64,000 bases of DNA from Fischerella thermalis PCC 7521 (GCF_000317225.1 NZ_AJLL01000010.1:1-64000), one strand, 5' to 3'. Positions 54,595 to 63,701 are shown, numbered from the stretch's first letter. Numbers and translations are program-made. The notes: generated by a model from the letters alone, not told the origin.

Positions 54595-55902
54595 ATGTTA
54601 GGAAAGCTACTAGACGGTCGTTACAGAGTTATCCAAGTCCTGAGTGCCGGAGGATTTGGTGAAACTTATATTGCTGAAGATACCCGCCGACCAGGAAACC
54701 CTAAATGCGTTCTTAAGCTGCTGAAGCCTGCGAGTTCCGAACCTTATTATTTGCAAACTGCCAGACGCTTATTTAATAGTGAGGCTGAGATACTTGAACA
54801 ACTGGGAAATCATGACCAAATTCCTCGTCTGTTAGCTTATTTTGAAGCCAGCGAAGAATTTTGCTTAGTGCAAGAGTTGATTGTTGGACACCCACTCAGT
54901 GCAGAAATGCGAAGTGGTCAACCTTGGACAGAAAGCCAAGTTATTCAGATGTTACAGGATGTTTTGGGAGTGTTGGAATTTGTTCACGGATACAATGTGA
55001 TTCATCGTGATATCAAGCCTGATAATTTAATTAGACGTGATTCGGACGGGAAATTAGTTTTAATTGACTTTGGTGCTGTGAAACAAATGCGATCGCAACT
55101 CGCAGCTTCTCCTAGTCAAATGACTGCGACTGTTGCAATTGGCACTCCTGGTTATATGCCGGCAGAACAGGCCCAAGGCAGACCACGCCCAAATAGTGAT
55201 ATTTATGCTATTGGGATCATTGCCATCCAAGCACTAACGGGAATGTTACCAACTCAGTTGCAAGAAAATCCTGAAACTGGGGAAATTCTCTGGCCCAACC
55301 AAGCCAAAGCTTCCCCCAGACTCATAGCCATTTTACAGAAAATGGTGCGCTACCACTACCGCGATCGCTATCAATCTGCGACAGAAGTCTTGCAGGATCT
55401 TCAGCAGTTACAACATCCGTTTCCATCAACACAACCACAAATTTCATCTGCCAACGCCCAATCAACTATGCCGCAGATGATGAATATGTACCCACAAACA
55501 TCAGTACCTCCTTCTGATGTCACTGACTACTCCACACCTTCTTCTCAAGTTACACCGCCACCCCTTTGGATCAACAAAACTCTTTCTGTAGCTAGATTCT
55601 TACCTTTTGTCGGTGCGGCAGGATTATTTTTATTTAAAGCACCCACCTGGATTATCTTGTTAGGTATTGGTTTAGCAACTTTTGGAGTTGGTTTGTTCTT
55701 CCTGCGTTCTTCATATCCAAGATTAGCAAAAGATTACGACGCTGTTTTTGCCGTAGTTTTCTGTTTGTGTGGCATACTGCTGCTATTTCAAGAATATCAA
55801 TCCTATGGCAATCAAGAAATACCAATTACCCAGTTTTTACTAGCAGGAGCAGGTATATTTTCTGCTGCGGAGTGTATTCGTTCACGTGGCATCAATAAAT
55901 AA
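54595..55902 (+). CDS. Ser/Thr protein kinase with C-terminal Ycf66-like membrane domain
   Basis: The kinase domain (about 1-275) is complete: glycine loop SAGGFGETY, the lysine strand CVLKLL, HRDIKPDN at 137-144, DFG at 158-160 and GTPGYMPAEQ. A Gln/Pro/Ser linker follows (about 280-325). The C-terminal part has three or four hydrophobic helices that include FFLRSSYPRLAKDYDAVFAVVF and the ending AAECIRSRG, similar to the Ycf66 family and to the small gene just downstream. It is probably anchored in the thylakoid or plasma membrane with the kinase in the cytosol. Start and length appear sound. Confidence 0.88.
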   Translation: MLGKLLDGRYRVIQVLSAGGFGETYIAEDTRRPGNPKCVLKLLKPASSEPYYLQTARRLFNSEAEILEQLGNHDQIPRLLAYFEASEEFCLVQELIVGHPLSAEMRSGQPWTESQVIQMLQDVLGVLEFVHGYNVIHRDIKPDNLIRRDSDGKLVLIDFGAVKQMRSQLAASPSQMTATVAIGTPGYMPAEQAQGRPRPNSDIYAIGIIAIQALTGMLPTQLQENPETGEILWPNQAKASPRLIAILQKMVRYHYRDRYQSATEVLQDLQQLQHPFPSTQPQISSANAQSTMPQMMNMYPQTSVPPSDVTDYSTPSSQVTPPPLWINKTLSVARFLPFVGAAGLFLFKAPTWIILLGIGLATFGVGLFFLRSSYPRLAKDYDAVFAVVFCLCGILLLFQEYQSYGNQEIPITQFLLAGAGIFSAAECIRSRGINK

Positions 55903-55905
55903 TCA

Positions 55906-56072
55906 GTAGTTAGTAGTTGGTAGTTAGTAGTTAATTTTGTTGTATTTTCAGTTTGTTACTGATAGACAAGCCAAATACTCGACTACCTTCTAATAACCTA
56001 AATTAAAACTAATGAATAAAAATCTATTCAAACCCATACTAACTACTAACCACTCACCACTAACCACTCATT
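55906..56072. repeat. STRR tracts (AGTTAGTAGTTGGT and complement)
   Basis: AGTTAGT/AGTTGGT heptads at 55906-55935 and their complements, ACTAACC/ACTCACC, at about 56038-56072 could pair into a long imperfect hairpin between the kinase and Ycf66-like genes. Confidence 0.6.
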
Positions 56073-56085
56073 AACTTATAGATAA

Positions 56086-56355
56086 ATGTTTAAAAACCCA
56101 CTTAATCTAATTGGCACAATTTTAATTATTGCAGCCCTTGCTTTGTCGGCTATGCCTTTTGTACGTCCCAATTTATTTCGTCGTCAAGATATAGTATTAA
56201 TAATAGTGTTTTTTATTGCTGGTTTTATTCTGTATTTTACAGACAGATGGTATGGCAAAGAATTAATCCAGTTTAATTTAATCCTTCTGACCATATCCGC
56301 TATTTTTTACACTGTTGAAAGTATCCGATTACGAAGTAAAAATCCACAACAGTAA
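56086..56355 (+). CDS. Ycf66-like small membrane protein
   Basis: The 89-residue protein has three hydrophobic helices (about 5-24, 34-52, 60-78). Its features VRPNLFRRQDIVLIIVFFIAGFILYF and VESIRLRSK match the N-terminal Ycf66 domain and the tail of the upstream kinase. Ycf66 is conserved in cyanobacteria and some plastids; its role is not settled. It lies 10 bases before the SDR/CIA30 gene, so those two are an operon. The ATG follows an A/T-rich leader without a strong ribosome-binding site. Confidence 0.75.
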   Translation: MFKNPLNLIGTILIIAALALSAMPFVRPNLFRRQDIVLIIVFFIAGFILYFTDRWYGKELIQFNLILLTISAIFYTVESIRLRSKNPQQ

Positions 56356-56365
56356 GGATACAATT

Positions 56366-57868
56366 ATGGCAAATAAAAATCGCTCTCAATGGGACTTAGG
56401 AAGATTTATCGAAACCCTTACTTATTTTGAAGTTGTACCTTTGATCAACTGGATACAAGATTTATTCCAAGGTCGTACCAAGGATAATCAAAATCAACCA
56501 AACGGAGCAAAGCAAGTGGGTGTAATACTAGTAGCAGGTGCAACGGGTGGTGTTGGGAAGCGAGTAGTACGGCGACTAGCGGAACGAGGTTATCGAGTGC
56601 GATCGCTTGTACGTGATATTGAGAGAGGGCGGTCAATTCTTGGTGATAATACTGAATTAGTAGTTGCAGATATTACTAATCCAGAAACGTTAACACCCCT
56701 AGTAATGGCTAACATCCAAGCCATCATTTGTTGTACAGCAGTGCGGGTGCAGCCAAAAGAAGGAGATACACCAGAACGAGAAAAATACTATCAAGGTGTG
56801 AAATTTTATCAGCCAGAAATAGTCGGCGACACTCCAGAAAATGTGGAGTATCGAGGCGTGAAAAACTTGGTAGAAGCAGCTGCGAAATATCTACCTGCTT
56901 CCGGAGAAAAAATATTATTTGATTTCACCAACCCATCCACAGAAATGAAAAATATCTGGGGTGCAGTAGATGATGTAGTCATGGGTGGAGTCAGTGAAAG
57001 TAATATTCAATTAGTAGAAGGTACAGCTCTATTTGCTGGTAATGTTTCCACTGCTAACTCTGGTGGCTTTGCTTCTGTCAGAACTAAAAATTTCTCTCCT
57101 GCTTTTAATTTATCTGGCTACGAAGGTATAAAATTACGTGTGAGAGGCGATGGCAAGCGTTATAAATTCTTTCTCCGTGCAGACACAAAATGGGATGGTA
57201 TTGGTTACAGTTATTCCTTTGACACCATAGCAAATACTTGGATAGATGTTCGCATCCCGTTTGCGGATTTAGTTCCTGTCTTTAGGGCAAAAACTTTACA
57301 AGATTGTCCACCAATTGCCACGAATCAAATTTCCTCATTCCAGTTAATGTTGAGCAAGTTTGAATATGATGGTGAATTAAATCCACAATTTTCTCCTGGT
57401 GGTTTTGCCTTACAAGTTGAATCAATCAAAGCTTACGGAGGAGAAACTTTACCACAATTTATTCTTGTTAGTTCCGCAGGGGTGACTCGTCCAGGACGTC
57501 CAGGAATTAATTTGGAGGAAGAACCACCAGCAGTCAGATTAAACGATCAATTGGGAGGTATTCTGACTTGGAAATTAAAAGGCGAAGACAGTTTACGGGC
57601 AAGTGGGATTCCCTATACAATTATTAGACCTTGTGCATTGACCGAAGAAGCAGGTGGCAAATCACTGATATTTGAGCAAGGCGACAATATTAGGGGAAAA
57701 ATTAGTCGCGAAGATGTGGCAGAAATTTGTTTGCAAGCGCTACAACAACCGCAGGCGTGTAACATTACTTTTGAAGTCAAAGAGGGAGAAGATCGCGCTA
57801 ATTCTATAGAGTGGCAAAAATTATTTGCACAACTACAACCTGATTCAGCAAGTCAAAGGCAGCTATAG
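56366..57868 (+). CDS. Atypical SDR with inserted CIA30 domain (HCF173-like)
   Basis: An NAD(P)-binding fold starts VILVAGATGGVGKRVVRRL (about residues 53-71). It is interrupted at about 185-370 by a CIA30 domain (LFDFTNPSTEMKNIWGAVDD, VVMGGVSES, IPFADLVPVFRAK) and resumes with FILVSSAGVTRPGRPG and YTIIRPCALTEE. This SDR-CIA30-SDR order is that of plant HCF173, which is needed for psbA mRNA translation in photosystem II biogenesis. The ATG at 56366 is chosen over the frame start at 56315 because AAGGA lies 7 bases upstream, giving 500 residues. The role in photosystem II is inferred from architecture and neighbours. Confidence 0.85.
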   Translation: MANKNRSQWDLGRFIETLTYFEVVPLINWIQDLFQGRTKDNQNQPNGAKQVGVILVAGATGGVGKRVVRRLAERGYRVRSLVRDIERGRSILGDNTELVVADITNPETLTPLVMANIQAIICCTAVRVQPKEGDTPEREKYYQGVKFYQPEIVGDTPENVEYRGVKNLVEAAAKYLPASGEKILFDFTNPSTEMKNIWGAVDDVVMGGVSESNIQLVEGTALFAGNVSTANSGGFASVRTKNFSPAFNLSGYEGIKLRVRGDGKRYKFFLRADTKWDGIGYSYSFDTIANTWIDVRIPFADLVPVFRAKTLQDCPPIATNQISSFQLMLSKFEYDGELNPQFSPGGFALQVESIKAYGGETLPQFILVSSAGVTRPGRPGINLEEEPPAVRLNDQLGGILTWKLKGEDSLRASGIPYTIIRPCALTEEAGGKSLIFEQGDNIRGKISREDVAEICLQALQQPQACNITFEVKEGEDRANSIEWQKLFAQLQPDSASQRQL

Positions 57869-57971
57869 CAATTCTATTTGATTTGTGACAATGAAAAGAC
57901 TTAACTCTTGGCGTTCTTGGCGTCTTGGCGGTTTATTCTCCATCTTTAATCTTATACAACGCCAGCTCCCG

Positions 57972-57989
57972 GACTTTTTTAAAAAAGTC
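57972..57989. terminator. GACTTTTTTAAAAAAGTC palindrome
   Basis: A perfect 18-bp palindrome with extra pairing outside (CTCC/GGAG) lies between the convergent SDR and pyrR genes. The A/T runs on both strands suit a bidirectional terminator. A related element, CCCGACTTTTCTAAAAAATTGG, lies near 8452 behind moaA. Confidence 0.6.
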
Positions 57990-58010
57990 GGAGAGCTTAT
58001 TTGTTATCAA

Positions 58011-58568
58011 TTAATCTGCAATCAGTTCAACAGCATCTCTTCCATCTATATCTTGTAAATAAACCTTGACAATTTCTTCTTTGGCAGTAGGTAGCTGCTT
58101 ACCAACAAAATCTGGATGTATTGGAACCTCACGATGACCTCTATCTACGAGTACAGCTAGACGAATTACCTCTGGTCTGCCATACTCATTGACAGCATTT
58201 AAAGCAGCACGAACTGTTCTTCCCTTAAAGATCACATCATCCACAAGTACAACAATCTTATCTGTCAAATCAAAAGATATCTCGGTCTTTGCTGGAGTTC
58301 GTAGCCCTATTTGGTCGAGGTCGTCGCGATAAAATGTAATATCCAAGGCCCCTACTGGTACAGATAGACCTTCTAGTGCTTCAATTTGACGTGCCAGTAG
58401 TTGTGCTAAGGGTACTCCTCTGGTATATATACCAATTAGTACTAACTGAGATAAATCGCGCGTCTTTTCCACAATTTGAGAAGCAAGACGATTTACAGTT
58501 CGACGAAGTTCCTCAGATGAGAGAATCTCAACTACTTTAGCTTTGGTAGAAACGGTAGAAATAGTCAT
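58011..58568 (-). CDS. pyrR: PyrR bifunctional regulator / uracil phosphoribosyltransferase
   Basis: PyrR senses UMP and attenuates pyrimidine operons by binding leader RNA in many bacteria, and has uracil phosphoribosyltransferase activity. The PRPP-binding loop is [18 protein letters not shown] (about 107-124). [19 protein letters not shown] and [15 protein letters not shown] are family hallmarks. The 185-residue length is normal. No other pyr gene is adjacent, so any RNA target is elsewhere. Confidence 0.95.
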   Translation of the reverse strand: MTISTVSTKAKVVEILSSEELRRTVNRLASQIVEKTRDLSQLVLIGIYTRGVPLAQLLARQIEALEGLSVPVGALDITFYRDDLDQIGLRTPAKTEISFDLTDKIVVLVDDVIFKGRTVRAALNAVNEYGRPEVIRLAVLVDRGHREVPIHPDFVGKQLPTAKEEIVKVYLQDIDGRDAVELIAD

Positions 58569-58676
58569 ATACCAGTATCCCCTGAGCGATTTTTATCCTA
58601 AACAACCGAGTCATAGGGAATCAGGAATTAATCAGAAGTAATCAAGCTATCAATTTCCAACTCCCTACTTTCATGA

Positions 58677-59642
58677 TTACCTGTTTATGGCAAATAACAA
58701 CAGAGTCATTACCCCTAACCATAACAAAAAGCAACATCGAGTTATTTGCAATGCTTGCTCAATACTAGCCGGGGTGATTGGATAAGTAGCATCTCCCAAC
58801 AAAGGTTTATGTTTAGCCACGCCACGATACCAATTAGTTCCTCCGAGCTGTACACCCAAGGTAGCAGCATAAGCACACTCACTCCAACCAGAATTGGGAC
58901 TAGGATCATTAGGTGCATCGCGCTGACAAATGTGGATTACATGCAAAGGTTTACCCGACAGCAGTGCTATGGTTATTACTGTTAATCGACAAGGAATCAA
59001 AGTTAAACCATCTTCTAAGCGTGCACTAAACCAGCCTAAATAGGTATAGGGTGCATGTCGATAACCCACCATTGAATCTAGGGTACTGCTGGCTTTATAT
59101 GCCAAAGCCAAGGGAACTGGGCCAATAAATGGTAAAAATGTACCAACTATTGCATAAAAAAGAGGAGCCGTGACTGCATCAGTTGCATTTTCTGTAACTG
59201 TTTCCAGAACTGCTCGTAAAATTTCTGATTCTGTGAGATGTTCTGTATCTCGACCAACATAGTTACTCAGGGTACAACGAGCATCCTGGATTTTTCCTAA
59301 TGTTAAAAGTTGTAAAACTGTTTGGGCTGCGGCTCGCAAACTTTTAGCAGCAAAACAACTAGCTAGGAGAATAATTTCTATGGCAATTCCCAACAACGGG
59401 TGTAGGGATTTAGTAGTTTGTATTATTAAATAGCCAACAATCCCACTACCAATGACCAAGAAAATACCTAATAATATTCCTGCTAAACGTTGTGTGAGAG
59501 GATTGTGACAATATTTTAAAGCAAATTTGCTGAAGCGAGAAATTATCCACCCCATTACTCGTACAGGATGAGGCCATCCCCAAGGATCGCCAATGATATA
59601 GTCTAAATAAGCTGCAAGGATTAAAACAATCACAGAATTCAT
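58677..59642 (-). CDS. cobD: Adenosylcobinamide-phosphate synthase (CobD/CbiB)
   Basis: This integral membrane enzyme joins aminopropanol phosphate to adenosylcobyric acid in cobalamin synthesis. It has the family start DYIIGDPWGWPHPVRVMG, several transmembrane helices (about 55-100, 155-185, 200-230, 300-318), VLETVTENATDAVTAPLFYA and the late SGWSECAYAATLGVQLGG. The 321-residue length is typical. No other cob gene is in the window. The upstream ATG region contains an STRR tract. Confidence 0.95.
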   Translation of the reverse strand: MNSVIVLILAAYLDYIIGDPWGWPHPVRVMGWIISRFSKFALKYCHNPLTQRLAGILLGIFLVIGSGIVGYLIIQTTKSLHPLLGIAIEIILLASCFAAKSLRAAAQTVLQLLTLGKIQDARCTLSNYVGRDTEHLTESEILRAVLETVTENATDAVTAPLFYAIVGTFLPFIGPVPLALAYKASSTLDSMVGYRHAPYTYLGWFSARLEDGLTLIPCRLTVITIALLSGKPLHVIHICQRDAPNDPSPNSGWSECAYAATLGVQLGGTNWYRGVAKHKPLLGDATYPITPASIEQALQITRCCFLLWLGVMTLLLFAINR

Positions 59643-59649
59643 TTGTCAT

Positions 59650-59714
59650 TTGTTATGTTGTATGTTGTTTTGTGTTCCAACCAACAACCAACAACCAACG
59701 AATAACTAATGACT
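59650..59714. repeat. STRR tract (TTGTTGTA / CAACCAA)
   Basis: TTGTTAT/TTGTATG heptads followed by CCAACCAACAACCAACA form an imperfect stem between the Rrf2 and cobD genes. Confidence 0.6.
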
Positions 59715-60156
59715 AAATAATAAAACTGGCTTCTTCACCAAGGGAGGCTTGCCAACTGCGAGCATCGTAATAAAGGTCTGCCAAAGTAATACTGTACAAT
59801 GCTTCTTTCAATTTTTGGTGCAGCCTTTGCCAAAGAGTAAATGTTACCCAATCTTCTGCTTGTCCTGGGGAAGCTTGATGATGAGGTAAAGGTTCTATTG
59901 TTTCACCAACTGCTTCTAATATTTCGCCTAAAGATATTTGTGCTGGTTTCCTTGCTAGTTGGTATCCGCCGATGCTACCGCGAATAGATTTTACTAACCC
60001 AGCACGACGCATTTCTATTAGCAGTTTTTCTAGGTAAGGAGCTGGGATATCTTGACGAGAGGCGATCGCTTTCGTGGAAACAGGCCCATAATTCGGTTGT
60101 AAACTCAAATCTAGCAAAGCTTTGACACTGTAATGTCCTTTGGTAGTTAGTTTCAT
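59713..60156 (-). CDS. Rrf2 family transcriptional regulator
   Basis: A winged helix-turn-helix occupies residues 1-80: MKLTTKGHYSVKALLDL, ASRQDIPAPYLEKLLIEMRRAGLV, and the wing RGSIGGYQLAR. IscR and relatives hold an Fe-S cluster through three Cys between about 90 and 110. This protein has no cysteine there (VGETIEPLPHHQASPG), although two adjacent His are present. It is therefore a cluster-free or differently sensing Rrf2 member. It diverges from the cyAbrB1 gene. Targets are unknown. Confidence 0.92.
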   Translation of the reverse strand: MKLTTKGHYSVKALLDLSLQPNYGPVSTKAIASRQDIPAPYLEKLLIEMRRAGLVKSIRGSIGGYQLARKPAQISLGEILEAVGETIEPLPHHQASPGQAEDWVTFTLWQRLHQKLKEALYSITLADLYYDARSWQASLGEEASFII

Positions 60157-60549
60157 TTTCGTAAAGTTTTTATTTGTTGTTTGTTGTTTGGTGTTTCAAC
60201 CAACCACCAACCAATAACTAAGGATCAGTTTTACTTATCGTTCTGTGTGCCAATAATCAAACAAGTGTAAGTAGACTAATTTTAGCTATGCTTTAGGAAA
60301 CTTAAACAAACATAGATTACAGTGTAGCAGTCTTTCATAAACTAGAGATATTTATCAGCTTCAGCCATATTATTTAAATTAGATTGCATAGTAAATATTA
60401 ATAGACCTGCAAAAATTTGCTGAATTGTGTAATATACTTTGCGGTAGCTGATATAAAAATAAAAGGATTGTGTTATCACTTCCTCAAGGTCAGCTAAAAT
60501 AAAATCGATTCAACTCACTCAATCGTTCGTTCATTTTCGCTCTAAGTTG
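60157..60549. other. Divergent promoter region of Rrf2 and cyAbrB1 genes
   Basis: An STRR tract (about 60170-60225, TTGTTTG units then CAACCAACCA) lies near the Rrf2 start. The rest is AT-rich and should carry both promoters. I see no clear operator. Confidence 0.5.
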
Positions 60550-60963
60550 ATGGCTAAACAGAAAAAAATTGAACCCCTAACCGGCGAAGAGTTGCTCAAG
60601 AAAGTCAAAGAACTAGAAAATCTGAGCAAAGAAGAAAAAGCTAAACAGTGTGGCTACTATACTGTGACTAAAAATGGTATAGAGCGCGTCAACATGATGA
60701 AATTCTTGAATGCTCTCATTGATGCTGAAGGCATTCAGTTAGATAGCGCACCTAGCGCAAATGGTCGTGGTGGACGCAGTGCTAGCTACAGAATTAGTGT
60801 GCAGTCTAACGGTAACTTACTAATAGGTTCTGCTTACACAAAACAGATGAATCTCAAACCCGGAGATGAGTTTATCATTACTTTGGGTAAAAAACACATT
60901 CGTCTGAGACAGATAGACTCAGATGAAAGAGAAGAGGTCGAAGTTCTAGAAGCAACAGCATAA
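60550..60963 (+). CDS. calA: cyAbrB1 family transcriptional regulator (CalA)
   Basis: cyAbrB proteins carry a C-terminal AbrB-like DNA-binding domain and control carbon and nitrogen genes in cyanobacteria. The N-terminal MAKQKKIEPLTGEELLKKV and KAKQCGYYTVTKNGIERV, and the C-terminal YRISVQSNGNLLIGSAYTKQ with LKPGDEFIITLGKKHIRL, identify the cyAbrB1 (CalA) branch. The ATG at 60550 is preferred to the adjacent TTG at 60547, giving 137 residues. It is monocistronic and followed by an STRR tract. Confidence 0.93.
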   Translation: MAKQKKIEPLTGEELLKKVKELENLSKEEKAKQCGYYTVTKNGIERVNMMKFLNALIDAEGIQLDSAPSANGRGGRSASYRISVQSNGNLLIGSAYTKQMNLKPGDEFIITLGKKHIRLRQIDSDEREEVEVLEATA

Positions 60964-61045
60964 TATAGTTAATGGTCAAAAGTCCAAATTCAATAGTCAT
61001 AGTCAATCATATTGACCATTGACTATTGATCATTGACTAATAACT
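60964..61045. repeat. STRR tract (AATAGTC / TTGACTA)
   Basis: Imperfect heptads of AGTCCAA, AATAGTC, TTGACCA and TTGACTA with self-complementarity lie between the convergent cyAbrB1 and ClC genes. It is the sister of the tract at 7877. Confidence 0.6.
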
Positions 61046-62948
61046 AATGACTAGTGACTACATCTGTTATTGTTACCGATGGTAGATAGTGACAGAGAGC
61101 TTTACGGGTGACTGCCACATTACAGGTTAAAGCAATTTGTTCCCGTTCTAGTAATCCTAAAATTTGTTCGGGGTTATCTGACGCTACTACTGGTAACTGA
61201 TGCAAGCCGCGAAGAGACATGCGATCTAAGGCTTCAGATAAGGGTTCATCTTGATGAGCATAGAGAATATCAGTGGTACAAATATCAATTAGGGTTTGAT
61301 TGGATAGATTACCTTGATTTGCAGTAGATGAATCTGGGTAATTTTGCCAAGCAGAAAGGGTACGGTTGATATCTTCTAAAGAGAGGATACCAACTAATTG
61401 CCCTAGTTCATTTACTACTAAAGCACTGCGGGTGCGATCGCGTGTCATTTCTAAAGCTGCTTCGATCACTGTCATGGTTGCTGGCAGTTTTTTCGGACAA
61501 GGATGCATAGCTTCTTGAACAAGAATTTGCTGTAAAATTTCTGCTTGCTCGTCTTTTAATTCCGAAAGACCTATTTGTTGAAGATTGGAGTTGGAGTTTG
61601 AATTGGGCTTTATCCGCTCCACTAGCCAAACACTTAAACCGACAGCCGCCATTAACGGTAACACAATGCGGTAGTCCCGCGTTAATTCAAATAACAATAA
61701 AATTGCTGTTAATGGCGCTCTGACACTAGCAGCAAGTACGGCAGCCATTCCTACCGTTGCATAAGCAGGGGGGGCTGCCATAAAACCACTGATTGCAGGT
61801 GCTACATTTGCCAAAATTTTTGCATAGGCAGAACCTAAAGAAGCACCCAAAAACATTGCTGGTGCAAATACACCACCAACAAAACCACTGCCAACACTAA
61901 TTGCTGTGATAACCAGCTTTACTAGCAACAACAAAATTAACAGCTGCAATGAAAACTCCACATCTTGCAGCATCGCTTCTACTGTTTCATAACCAATACC
62001 TAAAATTTGCGGTAAATATAAAGCGGTAACACCAACAATCAGTCCACCGATAATAGGATGAATAGGTAATGGTATTTTTCCCAATATAGAAAAACCAGGA
62101 GCTTTACCTGCAAAGCAAGCTTTTGCCAGGCGAATTAATTGCGTATAAGTCAAAGACACCAAACTCGCCCATAAACCCAAACCAAGATAGAGTGGTAATT
62201 CTAATGGACTACGGACTTGGTAAACAGGTAAGGCAAAAGCCGGTTGTCCTCCCAAACCAATATGAGAAATTAACGCTGCGACTACTGCTGCTAGTAGCAC
62301 TACACTTACCGCAGAAGTAGCGAATGATGTTGCTCCCAATACAACTTCTAATGCAAAAAAAACACCTGCGATCGGGGCATTAAATCCAGCTGCTAAACCA
62401 GCAGCTGCACCAGCACCTAATAATAGACGCTGACGTTCTTGTGATACTTGTAACACCACAGACAGCAGCATCCCAAAATTGGCACCAATTTCTACACTAG
62501 GGCCTTCTGGCCCCAAAGAAGCACCACTTCCCAAGGAGACAGCTGCTGCTAACATTTTGGTGACTGGACGCAACTGTCGTTTGATTTCTCCCTTTTGAGA
62601 AGCAGCAATCAATGATGAAAGTCCAGGGCCAAAGTCTTGGGTTCGCCAGCGCATTAAACCAACAATTAGTCCACCTAAAATAGGAACGCAAGCTAAAGTC
62701 CAAGCACCCCAAACACCGATCACACTCATTAGATTTTCCAGCATCAAATGATGGATCAGCCCGATTAAATAATGAAAAGTTACCACACCCATACCACTAC
62801 CACTGCCAATAAGCAAGGCCAGAAGTAACACAACTGTTTCTGGGGATGGTTGAAAACGATTAACTAAATAGGTTAAACGGAAGGAAGGGAAACCAAAGGT
62901 GGGTTTTTCAGTCACCTTCCTGAGTTCTGTCGGAGGCAGGAGAGTCAT
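61044..62948 (-). CDS. ClC family chloride channel/transporter with CBS domains
   Basis: The membrane part (about 30-445) shows the ClC gate motif GPEGP with Glu148 and the selectivity motif GGVFAP. Two CBS domains (about 475-620) form a regulatory tail, seen in VQEAMHPCPKKLP and TTDILYAHQDEPLSEAL. At the place of the internal proton glutamate of the E. coli exchanger the sequence reads FFALEVV, with Val202 following Glu201, so proton coupling may be altered. The length of 634 is usual for CBS-bearing bacterial ClCs. CBS pairs often bind adenine nucleotides. Transport mode is inference. Confidence 0.92.
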   Translation of the reverse strand: MTLLPPTELRKVTEKPTFGFPSFRLTYLVNRFQPSPETVVLLLALLIGSGSGMGVVTFHYLIGLIHHLMLENLMSVIGVWGAWTLACVPILGGLIVGLMRWRTQDFGPGLSSLIAASQKGEIKRQLRPVTKMLAAAVSLGSGASLGPEGPSVEIGANFGMLLSVVLQVSQERQRLLLGAGAAAGLAAGFNAPIAGVFFALEVVLGATSFATSAVSVVLLAAVVAALISHIGLGGQPAFALPVYQVRSPLELPLYLGLGLWASLVSLTYTQLIRLAKACFAGKAPGFSILGKIPLPIHPIIGGLIVGVTALYLPQILGIGYETVEAMLQDVEFSLQLLILLLLVKLVITAISVGSGFVGGVFAPAMFLGASLGSAYAKILANVAPAISGFMAAPPAYATVGMAAVLAASVRAPLTAILLLFELTRDYRIVLPLMAAVGLSVWLVERIKPNSNSNSNLQQIGLSELKDEQAEILQQILVQEAMHPCPKKLPATMTVIEAALEMTRDRTRSALVVNELGQLVGILSLEDINRTLSAWQNYPDSSTANQGNLSNQTLIDICTTDILYAHQDEPLSEALDRMSLRGLHQLPVVASDNPEQILGLLEREQIALTCNVAVTRKALCHYLPSVTITDVVTSH

Positions 62949-63326
62949 TGAGTGAGGAGTAAATCTAATAAAAAATTTAAATTTTTATGTCTTACTTTTC
63001 ATTGTGAGTGATCATTTAGCAACCAGACAAGTCACGAAATGGGGTCAAGCAAAAAGGAAAAAGATTAAAAGTACAAATAATGACTTTTACCATTCCCCCT
63101 TCACCTTTACCCTACTACTGGAAAAAGTCAATTTGGGCAGAGTATCTACATATGTTTGAGAAATTTACAAAGCTTTGGTTAAAAATTTTTTAGTGTGCAA
63201 CATTAATGTGGCGATAATGCTTAAATGAGAGAGAATTATGGTCGGGGAAATCTACACACTTTTTCAGCAGGAATTCAATATAGCTATTGTTATGAAGACA
63301 GTAAGTGGACTAAGCGGACGAGGTAG
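62949..63326. other. Intergenic region with a possible short leader frame
   Basis: A 30-codon frame from ATG 63238 ends in TGA at 63328-63330, overlapping the next start as ATGA, so it could couple translation. Its ribosome-binding site is poor, and I do not call it as a gene. The rest is AT-rich. Confidence 0.35.
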
Positions 63327-63701
63327 ATGAATACACACACTTTTGATAATCATTATTTAACTTGCCCCATTTGCCAGAATTCTACGCCTACCCCAGTTAA
63401 AAGTTATGTTGGATTGTTTAGCTGCCCGTATTGTCACCAAAGGCTAGTTGTTTGTAAAAGTGGTCACTATGTCCGTGATCCGTTCATCTTAAGACAGATA
63501 ATGGTTTCCTCGACATTACGCCGCCAAAGCCGACCTATAGCCAGGATCATTCGGGATTTTTTTGTCTTCAAAAGTCCTTTGCTTGCTGTGGTTGTAGGAA
63601 GCGCTATTGTTTTTGGTATGATTTCTATGTATCAGCAAAATCGTAACAGTGACACCTCGTCACCAAAAATAGAAATAGAGGAGGGAAGAAAACCCCAGTG
63701 A
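63327..63701 (+). CDS. Zinc-ribbon membrane protein, hypothetical
   Basis: CPIC (13-16) and CPYC (33-36) form a zinc ribbon at the N terminus, with a fifth Cys at 43. A basic helix (about 62-78) and one transmembrane helix (about 84-102, SPLLAVVVGSAIVFGMIS) follow, then a short polar tail. It is 124 residues long. The topology would place the zinc ribbon in the cytosol. GAGG sits close before the ATG. I do not recognise the family, and no neighbour suggests a role. Confidence 0.7.
   Translation: MNTHTFDNHYLTCPICQNSTPTPVKSYVGLFSCPYCHQRLVVCKSGHYVRDPFILRQIMVSSTLRRQSRPIARIIRDFFVFKSPLLAVVVGSAIVFGMISMYQQNRNSDTSSPKIEIEEGRKPQ

Noticed and set aside
63238-63330. 30-codon leader frame overlapping the zinc-ribbon gene start as ATGA
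   Set aside because: The overlap is attractive, but the ribosome-binding site is weak and a frame of this length is expected by chance; kept only as a remark.
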